Source of the DNA: Candidatus Krumholzibacteriota bacterium
GTDB lineage: Bacteria > Krumholzibacteriota > Krumholzibacteriia > Krumholzibacteriales > Krumholzibacteriaceae
Length of the DNA: 13,200 nucleotides
Assembly: GCA_030613345.1 (NCBI GenBank)
Contig: JAUWMD010000040.1
Location: 1 to 13,200 of the forward strand
Direction of reading: 5' to 3'
Of the stretch, positions 1-7,453 are shown piece after piece; positions within the stretch are counted from its first letter, which is position 1, and each line of letters opens with the position of its first letter. The position numbers and the translations under genes were made by a program. The notes below the pieces were generated by a model, which was given only the letters and a program-made list of their open reading frames with translations, ran no database searches and was not told the DNA's origin.

Positions 1-831
1 AACCGGCGCATACTCTTCACACGCAGATTTATACTGAATTCCGGCGAAGACGTGCCGTCAGAGGCGGCAGCAGATGTCGCCGGCGATCTGAAGCGGCTGA
101 TGAACACGTTGAGAGGCGGCTTCTTTCATCCCGCCGAGGGACGTGTTGCGGTCGAGGAGATAGCCGGTTCATCCTTCTTCAGGCTCTACAAGGCCTGTTC
201 ATCAGAGCTGTCCGGTTTCGATCTTTCATCCCTGCGATCGTCCGAGGAACGCCTGGCGTTCTGGATCAATGTTTTCAACGTTCTCGTCATACACGGCGTG
301 ATCGAACTCGGCATCCGGGATTCGATCAAGGAGGTAACAAACTTCTTCCGGAGGATCGGTTATAATATCGGCGGGATGACCTTCACCGCTGATGACATCG
401 AACACGGCATCCTGCGGGGCAACGCCCGGCTGCCGGTCACACGCCAGAGGCCTTTCCGTGGAAACGATCCCAGGCTGTCCCTCATGACCGAACACGTCGA
501 TCCGCGGATCCATTTCGCACTCGTCTGCGCCTCGAGGTCGTGCCCGCCGATAGAGATCTACAGGGCGGAGACCCTCGAAAAGGATCTGGAGATATCGGGG
601 AGGACCTTTATCAATTCGGGCGGAGCAATCATCGACAGGGGCCGAGGCTCGATGATCCTGTCGGAGATCTTCAGATGGTACAGAGACGATTTCGGCGGCT
701 CGAACGAAGCGGTCCTGGATTTTATAGCCCCGTATTTCTATGAAGAAGCCGACCGGCGCTTCGTGGAGAAGAATGCCGGCCGGCTGAAGATATCATACGA
801 GCCATACGACTGGCGGCTCAACCGGACATGA
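1..831 (+). CDS. DUF547 domain protein, 5' end outside window
   Basis: This is a DUF547-family protein of unknown biochemical function. The family signatures are visible: an AFWINVFNVLVIHGV block, HFALVCASRSCPPI, and near the C-terminus EIFRWYRDDFGG followed by an aromatic and acidic tail. The frame is open without a stop from base 1. The first possible start is a GTG at 52, but it has no Shine-Dalgarno sequence. The residues before it (RFILNSGEDVP) read as coding and resemble the usual linker ahead of the domain, so I take the gene as truncated by the window edge rather than starting at 52. From GTG 52 the product would be 259 residues. It ends 17 bp from the convergent gene at 849, with no terminator visible in the gap. 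The family call is confident. The function is not known, and the cellular location cannot be judged without the N-terminus. Confidence 0.85.
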   Translation, partial: NRRILFTRRFILNSGEDVPSEAAADVAGDLKRLMNTLRGGFFHPAEGRVAVEEIAGSSFFRLYKACSSELSGFDLSSLRSSEERLAFWINVFNVLVIHGVIELGIRDSIKEVTNFFRRIGYNIGGMTFTADDIEHGILRGNARLPVTRQRPFRGNDPRLSLMTEHVDPRIHFALVCASRSCPPIEIYRAETLEKDLEISGRTFINSGGAIIDRGRGSMILSEIFRWYRDDFGGSNEAVLDFIAPYFYEEADRRFVEKNAGRLKISYEPYDWRLNRT

Positions 832-848
832 ACAACCCCGAGCAAAGC

Positions 849-2504
849 CTACATAGTGTACAGCATAAGAGAACTGAAGATCCGCGCCCGACGGAAGCTA
901 TTGGAATTATATCCAGTCACATCAATCCGGCTTTCTTCAACCGCGATTATATCTACGAAAATCTGAAATGAGCCGGCGGCGGCCGAAAGTTCACCAGCAG
1001 CGAATGTGTAGCTGCCGTCATTCGCGGTTGTCACGTGGACCCCGATGTCTTCGCCCATATCATTGCGGACGTATATGTCGACCGTTCCCGTCCCCGGGCA
1101 GCTTGAGACCCACACCACTTCGAATCCATCGATTATTGATACTGAAGTGTTGTTGTCCGGGCTGGTGAAGTACGCCTCGCAATCGGGCATATCTACCGAC
1201 ACATTGAGACCCTGGTCGACACCTCCTCCGGCTGTGACATCGAATGTATACGTTCCTCCGGGACTGAGAAAGACATCGTTCTGAGGATCCCTGTAGAAGT
1301 AGATCTTCTCGAGGTCCAGCCAGCAGAGGGCGTAAGCGTTGCACAGCACCGCGGCGGGCTGCAGTGGAATTATCCCGCCTTCAGGAGCATAAGTACCGTC
1401 GAACCTGGCCTTGATCATGTCGTCACGAATTACTGTGCCGTAGTCGTTGTAGATGTTCCGGAGGACTTCAAGCTCCGTGTATACCTCGTTCGCTGTCGTG
1501 AAACTCCAGAAATGCCCCTGCGTCTCCGCTCCCTCGTCGTCATACGCGATGATCCACCATTCGTATTCGGTGTCTCTGAGCATGGTTGTGGGTTGGTAGT
1601 TTCTTTCGGATTGTCCGGCGCTGACGAGTATCGGTATAAGAGGCGGACCGAACCAGACATCGTAAGTCAGCGGGTCCCCGTTGGGGTCGGAGCAATGCCA
1701 CACCAGCAGAGCGTCTAGTGCTACATTGGTCTCATTGTCCGCCGGGTACGGATTGTGAGGCATCTCCGGTGGGTCGTTGGTTTCCTCGGTCTCGAAGCGC
1801 CACTCCGATTCGTAGTTGGAAGCCGTTCCTCCCTGGTCGTCCTTTACGATGACATACCATCTGAAGTCGACGCCTTTTCCAAGCCGGCCGACGTTATAGA
1901 AAGTATCCGGGTGGTTTTCAACGATGAATTCGCCACTGACAAGATGGTGCTCCAGCCAGACGTCGTATACAAGTGGGTCCCCGTCCGGGTCGTAGCCTTC
2001 CCAGCTCAAGGTCACGTCCTCCGCCTGGACATCGGTCGCATAATCCGGCGGGTCGGGATTGAACGGCGGGAATGGCGGATTGTTAGTCGTTTCCCCGGTA
2101 TAAAAGGTCCAGGTCTCGCTGGTTACCAGATCGTTGCTCCCGTCGTCGGCCTCGACGTACCAGTCGTACCGCCTCTGTTTTTCCAGGTCCAGATTTATGG
2201 CGTACGAAGTGTCGGAGGCTACAAAGGGATCGTGTTCGAAATAATCGTAAGTGCGAGTCAGATAGATCGTGAACGTAAGTGGGTCCTTATCGGGATCTTC
2301 GCATTGCCAAGAGAAAATCGGCCTGGTGCTCTGATCTGTGGCATTGTCCTCCGGATACGGAGTATGGGGCGTTTCAGGCGGGTCGTTCGGCTCGTCTGGA
2401 TCACCCCCGAATATGTGGGTCTCGCCCTCACCCTTACAATTGATAAAGGTTGCTGCCGCAAGAATCAGAACCAGGATTATTATAAATACACGTATTCCCT
2501 GCAT
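849..2504 (-). CDS. putative surface lipoprotein with three tandem FnIII/Ig-like repeats
   Basis: The ATG at 2504-2502 (MQGIRVF) is preceded by GGAGG with a 6-nt spacer. An ATG five codons upstream (2519) overlaps that ribosome site, so 2504 is the better start, giving 551 residues. A hydrophobic N-terminus (FIIILVLILAAATFINC) ends at Cys23. The lipobox FINC is atypical, so lipidation is inferred rather than certain. Three modules of about 100 residues follow (roughly 40-139, 141-239 and 243-337). Each opens with N(D/N)PP and a proline-rich strand, carries a DP(D/N)xDPL loop at about 71, 172 and 273, and closes with a W-x-F-x-T strand. The acidic loops could bind calcium. Residues 340-551 form another beta-rich region with a small module starting near SPDNNTSV. 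The layout suits an exported adhesive or scaffold protein. No enzymatic motif is seen. Confidence 0.8.
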   Translation of the reverse strand: MQGIRVFIIILVLILAAATFINCKGEGETHIFGGDPDEPNDPPETPHTPYPEDNATDQSTRPIFSWQCEDPDKDPLTFTIYLTRTYDYFEHDPFVASDTSYAINLDLEKQRRYDWYVEADDGSNDLVTSETWTFYTGETTNNPPFPPFNPDPPDYATDVQAEDVTLSWEGYDPDGDPLVYDVWLEHHLVSGEFIVENHPDTFYNVGRLGKGVDFRWYVIVKDDQGGTASNYESEWRFETEETNDPPEMPHNPYPADNETNVALDALLVWHCSDPNGDPLTYDVWFGPPLIPILVSAGQSERNYQPTTMLRDTEYEWWIIAYDDEGAETQGHFWSFTTANEVYTELEVLRNIYNDYGTVIRDDMIKARFDGTYAPEGGIIPLQPAAVLCNAYALCWLDLEKIYFYRDPQNDVFLSPGGTYTFDVTAGGGVDQGLNVSVDMPDCEAYFTSPDNNTSVSIIDGFEVVWVSSCPGTGTVDIYVRNDMGEDIGVHVTTANDGSYTFAAGELSAAAGSFQIFVDIIAVEESRIDVTGYNSNSFRRARIFSSLMLYTM

Positions 2505-2529
2505 TCGTGACCTCCGCATTAGATTATCG

Positions 2530-2559
2530 AATATACTGATGAAGCCTTATTGCCGACAA
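2530..2559 (-). promoter_or_regulatory. candidate sigma-70 promoter for the repeat lipoprotein gene
   Basis: On the minus strand TTGTCG (2559-2554) and TATATT (2535-2530) are separated by 18 bp and lie about 25 bp upstream of the 2504 start codon. The -10 matches five of six consensus positions and the -35 four of six. It is downstream of the terminator at 2618-2644, as an independent unit would require. The evidence is by eye only. Confidence 0.35.
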
Positions 2560-2591
2560 TGTATCATAATTAGAAGCTTTATGTCAATTCC

Positions 2592-2610
2592 GCATCGGTA
2601 TTGCCGATGC
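2592..2610. repeat. short inverted repeat (7-bp stem)
   Basis: GCATCGG (2592-2598) and CCGATGC (2604-2610) form a perfect 7-bp stem with a 5-nt loop. It lies just beyond the terminator of the small gene, on the minus strand, and upstream of the candidate promoter at 2530-2559. No T tract follows on either strand, so it is not itself a standard terminator. It may be backup structure or chance. Confidence 0.4.
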
Positions 2611-2617
2611 CGGAATG

Positions 2618-2644
2618 AAAAGCGCCGGGGATCGTCCCCGGCGC
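2618..2644 (-). terminator. Rho-independent terminator after the 48-aa gene
   Basis: A perfect 10-bp GC-rich stem (GCGCCGGGGA at 2622-2631, TCCCCGGCGC at 2635-2644) closes a 3-nt loop. Read on the minus strand it is followed directly by TTTT (2621-2618). It starts about 30 nt after the stop of the small gene at 2677 and should separate it from the lipoprotein gene further on. Confidence 0.85.
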
Positions 2645-2676
2645 CTTCATAATAATCTGGAGCAATACCGGGAGAG

Positions 2677-2823
2677 CTACTTGAGGTTCTCCCAGAGGAT
2701 CTTTACCTGCTCCTTCGTCAGCTTGACCTTGCCGCCGTCGTCGTCGACGATGATGACCTCGTCCCTGTCGACTGTGACCTCGGGGCAGCATTTCCCCTCG
2801 CTGCAGAGATTGAACTTCTTCAT
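2677..2823 (-). CDS. 48-residue cysteine-containing small protein
   Basis: This short gene reads MKKFNLCSEGKCCPEV, then an acidic stretch (DEVIIVDDDGG) and ends KLTKEQVKILWENLK. It has an excellent ribosome site, GAGGAGG five nucleotides before the ATG, a candidate promoter upstream and a strong terminator downstream, so it is very likely expressed. Cys7, Cys12 and Cys13 make a CxxxxCC cluster followed by proline, which could bind a metal or be redox active. The rest predicts as two beta strands and a short C-terminal helix. I recall small proteins of similar layout (CCP near the start, then an acidic segment, then VKLxKE) in other anaerobic bacteria and archaea, but have no name or function for them. 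There is no signal peptide, so it is presumably cytoplasmic. Confidence 0.8.
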   Translation of the reverse strand: MKKFNLCSEGKCCPEVTVDRDEVIIVDDDGGKVKLTKEQVKILWENLK

Positions 2824-2853
2824 TTCTGGCCTCCTCGTTTGTATGACGCTGTC

Positions 2854-2882
2854 AAGTTACGCAATAAGGCGTTTTGTGTCAA
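2854..2882 (-). promoter_or_regulatory. candidate promoter for the 48-aa gene
   Basis: On the minus strand a perfect TTGACA (2882-2877) is followed after 17 bp by TAACTT (2859-2854), about 30 bp before the ATG at 2823. The -10 is weak (three of six). A second TTGACA occurs at 2855-2850 but is too close to the start codon to serve as its own -35. Confidence 0.4.
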
Positions 2883-2936
2883 TCTGTAATGCTTACAAAA
2901 TCCGTCAGAAAGAACGCACGATTACCTTCGCGTGAA

Positions 2937-3377
2937 TCATTTGCCTTCTTTCGTGTACTTGAGAAACTTCGCCGTTATCTCCTTCATCTCCTCGGTATTG
3001 CTCGACGTAGAGCCTGTCGTGGTTGTCCTCGTGCCGCTCCCGGTATCCTTCGTGTCGGTCGTCTCGGTCCAGGAACTGCCGCTGCCCTTGACGTAATGGT
3101 CGAGTCCGAGGATCACGACTGCGTCTGCGCCCTTCTCGCGGGCTTTCTCGAGGATCTTTTCCTGCATCTTCTCCGAACTGACGAACGTACCTGCCGTAGC
3201 GGTGAGATGTCCCATCACCTCGTACGAGCCCTTGACGTCATCGAAGGAGAAATATATATCGACATTTGACGTCGGGCCGTACGACTTGCCGACATAGTCG
3301 ATCTTCGTGCACGAGACCGACAGCATGGCGATAAGTACAATAATGGACAGCTTGCTTGTCAATGAGGCGGTTTTCAT
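2937..3377 (-). CDS. small putative lipoprotein with Ser/Thr-rich tail
   Basis: The product has 146 residues. A lysine-containing N-terminus and hydrophobic segment (SIIVLIAMLSVSC) end at Cys23, a lipoprotein-type site with Ser rather than Leu at -3. The globular part (about 25-95) contains YFSFDDVKGSYEVMG, a predicted helix with SEKMQEKILEKAREK, and the motif GADAVVILG. This helix-then-GADAVV pattern recurs in several small envelope lipoprotein families that I cannot tell apart by eye. Residues 98-128 are a Ser/Thr/Gly low-complexity stretch, followed by a charged C-terminal helix. The ATG has GGAGG with a 6-nt spacer. It is read in the same direction as the 48-aa gene 113 bp downstream, and no clear terminator lies between them. 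The function is unknown. Confidence 0.8.
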   Translation of the reverse strand: MKTASLTSKLSIIVLIAMLSVSCTKIDYVGKSYGPTSNVDIYFSFDDVKGSYEVMGHLTATAGTFVSSEKMQEKILEKAREKGADAVVILGLDHYVKGSGSSWTETTDTKDTGSGTRTTTTGSTSSNTEEMKEITAKFLKYTKEGK

Positions 3378-3497
3378 GTTTTTCCTCCGTGGGTTTGGAT
3401 GTATTGCGATGATAACAGGAAGGATATCCGCCGGAAAAGCGAATTTATCGCGATGAGGGCTTGCCCCGGGGGAATCGTATAGATCGCAGGTGTCATG

Positions 3498-3528
3498 AAA
3501 AGGGGCGTCTCCCGGCGGAGGCGCCCCT
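3498..3528 (-). terminator. Rho-independent terminator after the S9 peptidase gene
   Basis: AGGGGCGTCT (3501-3510) pairs with AGGCGCCCCT (3519-3528), including one G-T pair. The stem can extend by two further pairs to leave a 4-nt loop. On the minus strand the stem is followed by TTTT (3501-3498). It lies about 40 nt beyond the peptidase stop codon. A second small inverted repeat (CGCGATC 3545-3551, GATCGCG 3556-3562) sits between the stop and this terminator. Confidence 0.8.
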
Positions 3529-3567
3529 GAATCAACGATTGCCGCGCGATCGAATGATCGCGGCGCG

Positions 3568-6291
3568 CTATTCGATCGCCGTCAGCTCTGATGTGACACT
3601 GCCGCCGCCGGCCATCGCCGGAAGCTGCATCGTCGCCCTGACCTGGTAGCGGGTCTTCATGTCGACGAAGACTGTCCCGCCGCCGGGCTCGTTGCCCATC
3701 GGCCTCAGCTCGATCTTGAACGCCTCGAAGGTGCCGGCCGGGACTGTGACGTCCTCGATGCCGGTGACCTCTACGACGTATACCTTCACCTGCTGCGACA
3801 GCAGGTCGAAGTAACGGAGCGAGGTCTTGTACTTCGGCGCGAGCGGCAGGCAGGACACTACGAGGTCGAGGGCCGTTCCGTCGCCGAAGACGGGAGCCTC
3901 GAGCTCGGTGTCGACCGGCATCTCCTGCGGCCCCATGGCGATCATGCCCTTCACGGCAGTCTCGCTGTAGTTCATAGTGATGACAGCTCCGCCCTGCTCG
4001 GCCCCGCGGTAGAGGGGCAGCATGCTCGTACCGTGAACGACGAAGGTATCGATCGCGCTGCCCATCATGCTGTTCTGCGCCGAAATCGTCATCCAGGCCG
4101 GTTTCCCGTCGAACTGACCCTCGGAGATATCGATGGTGATATCGAGGTCCACTTCCATGCCCTGAACGCTGGCGACGGCCTTGTACGAAAGCTTCGCCGG
4201 CTTGACGAGGTTCGCATCGACTTCCGGCAGCGGAGCGATCATGGCGGCGTCGATGTCGCCCTCGGGCTCCTTCAGCGTCACCGAAGCGACGGGGACCATA
4301 AGGTCGTCATACAACGTCTTGATCTCCGGCCTGATATCTTCCTGGACCCGTCCGCCGAGGTGCTTGGAGAAGAATTTCTCCATCGCGACGGTCATCGCCA
4401 CGCGGTTGCCCTCGTTGCTGAATCCATGACCCTCGTCGGGGGCCACCATGTACTCTACGTCGCGGCCGAGGTCGCGCATCGCGACCACGATCTGATCCGA
4501 CTCGGCCTTCACGACGCGCGGGTCATTGGCGCCCTGAACGACGAGCAGCGGAGCGGTGATCTTGTCGGCGGCGAAGAGAGGCGACTGCTTCTTGAGTCTC
4601 TCCATGTCTTCGGGATTTTCCGGGTCGCCGACCTGCTCGTTGAGGAATTTCCTCGCCGTCTCCCAGTAGGCCGGGATCGAGTTGAGGAAGGTCAGCATGT
4701 TCGATACGCCGACATACGAGATGCCGCAGGCATATACGTCGGGCGTAAAGGCCAGCCCGGCCAGGGTGGCATAGCCGCCGTATGAGCCGCCGTATATCGC
4801 GACCTTCTCCGGATCGGCGATGCCTTTGTCGATGAGGTAGTTGACGCCGTCGGTGAGGTCGTCCTGCATCGTAAATCCCCACTGCTTTTTGCCGGCGTTG
4901 AAGAACGCCTTGCCGTAACCGGTCGAGGCGCGGAAGTTGGGTTGAAATACCGCGTAGCCGCGGTTGGCGAGGTACTGCACGTAAGGATTGTAGCCCCACA
5001 TGTCACGTGCCCACGGGCCGCCGTGCGGGTGGATGACGACGGGAAGGTTCTTCGCCTTCACGCCCTTCGGTACGGTCAGGTAGCCGTGGATCGTAAGGCC
5101 GTCACGGGACTTGTACTTGACCGGCTTCATCTCCGCGAGGTACTCGACGGGAAGTTTCGGACGCGGCCTGTAGAGGAACTTGAGCTCGCCCGTCTCCATA
5201 TCGTAGAGATATCTGGCGCCAGGGTCGACGTCGCTCGTCACGGCTACGATCCAGTAATGGTCGTCCTTGGTACCCGAGCCCATGTAGAGGTCGCCGTCCT
5301 TGAGCTGCTTCTTCAGCTTTTTGTATGCCTTCTCGAACTTCTTGTCGTGGAACCTGATGCGCAGGCGGTCGCCTACGTAGTAGGTGGCAATGAGCTTCTC
5401 GTCCTTGTCGGAGAAGATCGTTCCGCCGAAGTCGACTTCCTTCTTCGGGTCGGCCTCGACGAGCTCTTCCTCGCCCGTCTCGACATTGAAGAGGGTCAGG
5501 CGGGAGAGATCGATATCCTCGCCTATGTTCGTGTCGAGGTATACCCGCTTGCCGTCATTGTGGAAGCGGATCACGCCGACGTTTTCCTCGTTCGTCGACT
5601 TGATGATCGAGACGATGTTGTCGCCGTCGATGCGGAAGTACTCGGTGCCGCCGTCGTCGGTCGTCTTCTGCAGGAGCCTGAAGTTGCCGTCCAGATCGAA
5701 TGTGTATCCGCCGTACCCCTCGGTGTTCTCGAAGATCAGCTCGCGCTCGCCCGTCGAGAGATGAAGGCGGTAGAGATCATGATAGCGCTCGTCGCGGTCG
5801 TTCAGTCCCATGTAGATGATGTCGGGGGTGTCCTCGGGGAACGAGTAGAACATCGCCCTTATTCCGTCAATGTCGGTGAGGTCGCGCGCGGGGGGGACGC
5901 CCGTCGCTTCGTCGATCTCGCCCCTGGGATCGATAACGTAGAGATGGTAATTCTCGTCGCCGCCCTTGTCCTGAACGTAAATGACATATTTCGCGTCCTG
6001 TGACCAGCCGTAGCCGCGGACGTTGCGGACCGTGTCTGCCGACATCGGATCGGCATCCTCGAACGGTTCGTCGACACCTTTCACCCAGATGTTCATCTTG
6101 CCCCTGTATGTCTTGAGGAACGAGATGTACTTGCCGTCCGGGGAGATCTGCGCGGACGAGATCTCGGGATCGCCGAAGAATATCTCACGGTCGATGATCG
6201 GGGGCAGCTTGTCGAGGTACTCGAGCTGCTCCGCCGGTGCGCTGGCGGCCATCAGGGCGACGGCGACCAGGGTCAGTAGCGCCTTCCTCAT
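3568..6291 (-). CDS. secreted S9-family prolyl oligopeptidase-like serine peptidase with C-terminal extension
   Basis: This 907-residue protein starts with a signal peptide (MRKALLTLVAVALMAASAPA, likely cleaved near 20), so it acts outside the cytoplasm. Residues of about 35-380 contain the repeated S-P-D-G-K-Y and D-x-x-T-G-E strands of a beta-propeller that gates access to the active site. The alpha/beta-hydrolase domain spans about 390-650. Its nucleophile is Ser503 in GGSYGGY, with likely partners Asp590 (GANDPRV) and His622 (DEGHGF), and the HPHGGPW oxyanion region is near 421. The reaction would be hydrolysis of short peptides, of the acylaminoacyl or dipeptidyl-peptidase type; the exact specificity cannot be read. 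Residues of about 690-907 form an extra beta-rich domain resembling DUF3108 (TGIEDVTVPAGTFEAFKIEL near 843-862). The ATG has GGAGG with a 6-nt spacer. It appears monocistronic, with its own terminator. Confidence 0.93.
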   Translation of the reverse strand: MRKALLTLVAVALMAASAPAEQLEYLDKLPPIIDREIFFGDPEISSAQISPDGKYISFLKTYRGKMNIWVKGVDEPFEDADPMSADTVRNVRGYGWSQDAKYVIYVQDKGGDENYHLYVIDPRGEIDEATGVPPARDLTDIDGIRAMFYSFPEDTPDIIYMGLNDRDERYHDLYRLHLSTGERELIFENTEGYGGYTFDLDGNFRLLQKTTDDGGTEYFRIDGDNIVSIIKSTNEENVGVIRFHNDGKRVYLDTNIGEDIDLSRLTLFNVETGEEELVEADPKKEVDFGGTIFSDKDEKLIATYYVGDRLRIRFHDKKFEKAYKKLKKQLKDGDLYMGSGTKDDHYWIVAVTSDVDPGARYLYDMETGELKFLYRPRPKLPVEYLAEMKPVKYKSRDGLTIHGYLTVPKGVKAKNLPVVIHPHGGPWARDMWGYNPYVQYLANRGYAVFQPNFRASTGYGKAFFNAGKKQWGFTMQDDLTDGVNYLIDKGIADPEKVAIYGGSYGGYATLAGLAFTPDVYACGISYVGVSNMLTFLNSIPAYWETARKFLNEQVGDPENPEDMERLKKQSPLFAADKITAPLLVVQGANDPRVVKAESDQIVVAMRDLGRDVEYMVAPDEGHGFSNEGNRVAMTVAMEKFFSKHLGGRVQEDIRPEIKTLYDDLMVPVASVTLKEPEGDIDAAMIAPLPEVDANLVKPAKLSYKAVASVQGMEVDLDITIDISEGQFDGKPAWMTISAQNSMMGSAIDTFVVHGTSMLPLYRGAEQGGAVITMNYSETAVKGMIAMGPQEMPVDTELEAPVFGDGTALDLVVSCLPLAPKYKTSLRYFDLLSQQVKVYVVEVTGIEDVTVPAGTFEAFKIELRPMGNEPGGGTVFVDMKTRYQVRATMQLPAMAGGGSVTSELTAIE

Positions 6292-6316
6292 GGAAATCCT
6301 CCCTCTCTTACGTGTT

Positions 6317-6343
6317 GAAAGCTTGCCCGGACGGGAAGCTTTC
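6317..6343 (-). promoter_or_regulatory. stem-loop in the 5' leader of the peptidase gene
   Basis: GAAAGCTT (6317-6324) and AAGCTTTC (6336-6343) form a perfect 8-bp stem. Three more GC pairs inside (CCC/GGG) are reached after a one-base bulge, leaving a 4-nt loop. It lies about 25 nt upstream of the peptidase start codon, just before the ribosome site. Neither strand has a T tract after it, so it is not a terminator. It may affect mRNA stability or translation. Confidence 0.45.
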
Positions 6344-6522
6344 GGTTAAAAAAACCCTTCTGTGAACTGACTGCATTGATAGTACGTTAAACGAGCGAGG
6401 AGTATTCAAGGTTTCAAAAAAAATATCAATGAAAAATCTTGGGAATCGTTACTGAGGCCGAAACTGATTTCCTCGAGGGGGTTTCCGACAGACGATTGTC
6501 TCCGTATCCTGAAAAAATGGTT

Positions 6523-6551
6523 TTGTGCAGGACCGGCTGCAACCCTATACT
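6523..6551 (+). promoter_or_regulatory. candidate promoter for the methyltransferase gene
   Basis: TTGTGC (6523-6528) and TATACT (6546-6551) are separated by 17 bp and lie about 50 bp upstream of the ATG at 6600. The -10 matches five of six consensus positions, the -35 only three. Confidence 0.3.
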
Positions 6552-6599
6552 CTGGTATCGTAACTGTCGAATATAGACATCGTTACTCGTGAGTTGCAG

Positions 6600-7331
6600 A
6601 TGGAGAAACAATACTCGAAAGTCCTGCAGACCCTCAGAGACCTTGGGCATGGAGCAAGGGATGGCTCGTCTGTCCTCGATTTCGGATGTGGGAGTGGAAG
6701 AGGCGTTATGGGCTTGAGAGAGCGAGGATACGAGGCATATGGGTGTGATCTGAAATTCGGGGAGGAGGGCGATATCCCGGCCTTGGCCAGGCATGGTCAT
6801 GTCCGCCTGATTGAGACTGCACCTTATCGATTCCCTTTCGATGATGATTTTTTCGACATCGTGTACAGCTGTCAGGTCTTCGAGCACGTGCAGAACTACC
6901 GGGACGTGTTGCGTGAAATCCACAGGGTCCTGGCGCCGGGAGGCGTCAGCCTGCATATATTCCCTTCCCGCTACCGTCTGATCGAGTCTCATCTTCACAT
7001 ACCGTTGGCGAGTATCATCCAGCAATACTGGTATCTTTATTTCTGGGCAAAACTCGGGATCAGGAATGACAGGCAGAAAGGGATGTCGCCGGAAGAGGTC
7101 GCCCATATCAACTACAATGGCTTGAAGGAAGGCACTAACTATCTGTCGAAAAAGAAAATAACCTCGTTCGTCGAGGAATTCTTCGATGAGTACGAGTTCT
7201 GCGAGCTCGCCGCCTCAAGACATTCCAGGTTGAACTCCATATATCCTGTTTTAAAGAGGATCCCCTTCGCTTCACAATTCCTGAGCACCTTTCAGACGCG
7301 CATACTCTTTTTAAGAAAAAACCGAACCTGA
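6600..7331 (+). CDS. class I SAM-dependent methyltransferase
   Basis: This 243-residue protein has the Rossmann-type methyltransferase fold. Motif I is VLDFGCGSGRG (25-35), the acidic end of strand 2 is YGCDLKFGEEGD (47-58), and motif IV-like FPFDDDFFDIVYSCQVFEHV spans 78-97. It is followed by RVLAPGGVSLHIFPS (109-123). This is the Methyltransf_11-like pattern seen in enzymes that methylate small molecules, lipids or sugars, and the substrate cannot be read. The second half (125-243) carries aromatic and basic segments that may contact membrane or substrate. ATG 6600 is preferred. A TTG two codons earlier is in frame, but neither has a strong ribosome site; only GTGAG about 6 nt before the ATG is present. 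The glycosyltransferase and flippase further right suggest a role in surface-glycan decoration, which is inference. Confidence 0.88.
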   Translation: MEKQYSKVLQTLRDLGHGARDGSSVLDFGCGSGRGVMGLRERGYEAYGCDLKFGEEGDIPALARHGHVRLIETAPYRFPFDDDFFDIVYSCQVFEHVQNYRDVLREIHRVLAPGGVSLHIFPSRYRLIESHLHIPLASIIQQYWYLYFWAKLGIRNDRQKGMSPEEVAHINYNGLKEGTNYLSKKKITSFVEEFFDEYEFCELAASRHSRLNSIYPVLKRIPFASQFLSTFQTRILFLRKNRT

Positions 7332-7403
7332 AGCCGGCGGCCGGGCATGAAATATGCCTGAAAAGCGCCTGAACGGCCGTTTGATCTAATATTCCCGTGC
7401 AGC

Positions 7404-7432
7404 TTTACATATATGTAAAAACGGAGTATATT
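7404..7432 (+). promoter_or_regulatory. ssrA promoter with overlapping 16-bp palindrome
   Basis: TTTACA (7404-7409, five of six) and TATATT (7427-7432, five of six) are spaced by exactly 17 bp. The start of transcription would fall near 7439, giving a short 5' leader that RNase P removes at 7454. The -35 and part of the spacer form the perfect palindrome TTTACATATATGTAAA (7404-7419), a possible operator. Confidence 0.65.
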
Positions 7433-7453
7433 TAAACTGTCAAGGCTTCTTGT

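Larger units (their letters stand above)
6292..6599. other. divergent intergenic region between peptidase and methyltransferase genes
   Basis: This stretch of about 308 bp has no credible gene. It is more AT-rich than the flanks, as expected for a region holding two divergent promoters. On the minus strand TTGAAT (6409-6404) and TACTAT (6384-6379), spaced by 19 bp, are a weak candidate promoter for the peptidase. It also holds the stem-loop at 6317-6343 and the candidate methyltransferase promoter at 6523-6551. The 9-mer ATCGTTACT occurs twice (from about 6446 and 6579), which may be chance. I see no RNA gene or known riboswitch. Confidence 0.5.

Noticed and set aside
4942..6003. 353-codon open frame on + opposite the peptidase
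   Set aside because: It is a GC-rich antisense shadow with a Val/Asp/Leu-heavy composition; the minus-strand peptidase has clear domains, catalytic residues and a ribosome site.
6426..7106. 226-codon open frame on - opposite the methyltransferase
   Set aside because: The plus strand has all methyltransferase motifs; the minus frame has no ribosome site and only shadows it.
7332..7400. Possible terminator after the methyltransferase (GGCAT/ATGCC, AACGGCCGTT)
   Set aside because: The stems are short and no T tract follows on the plus strand.
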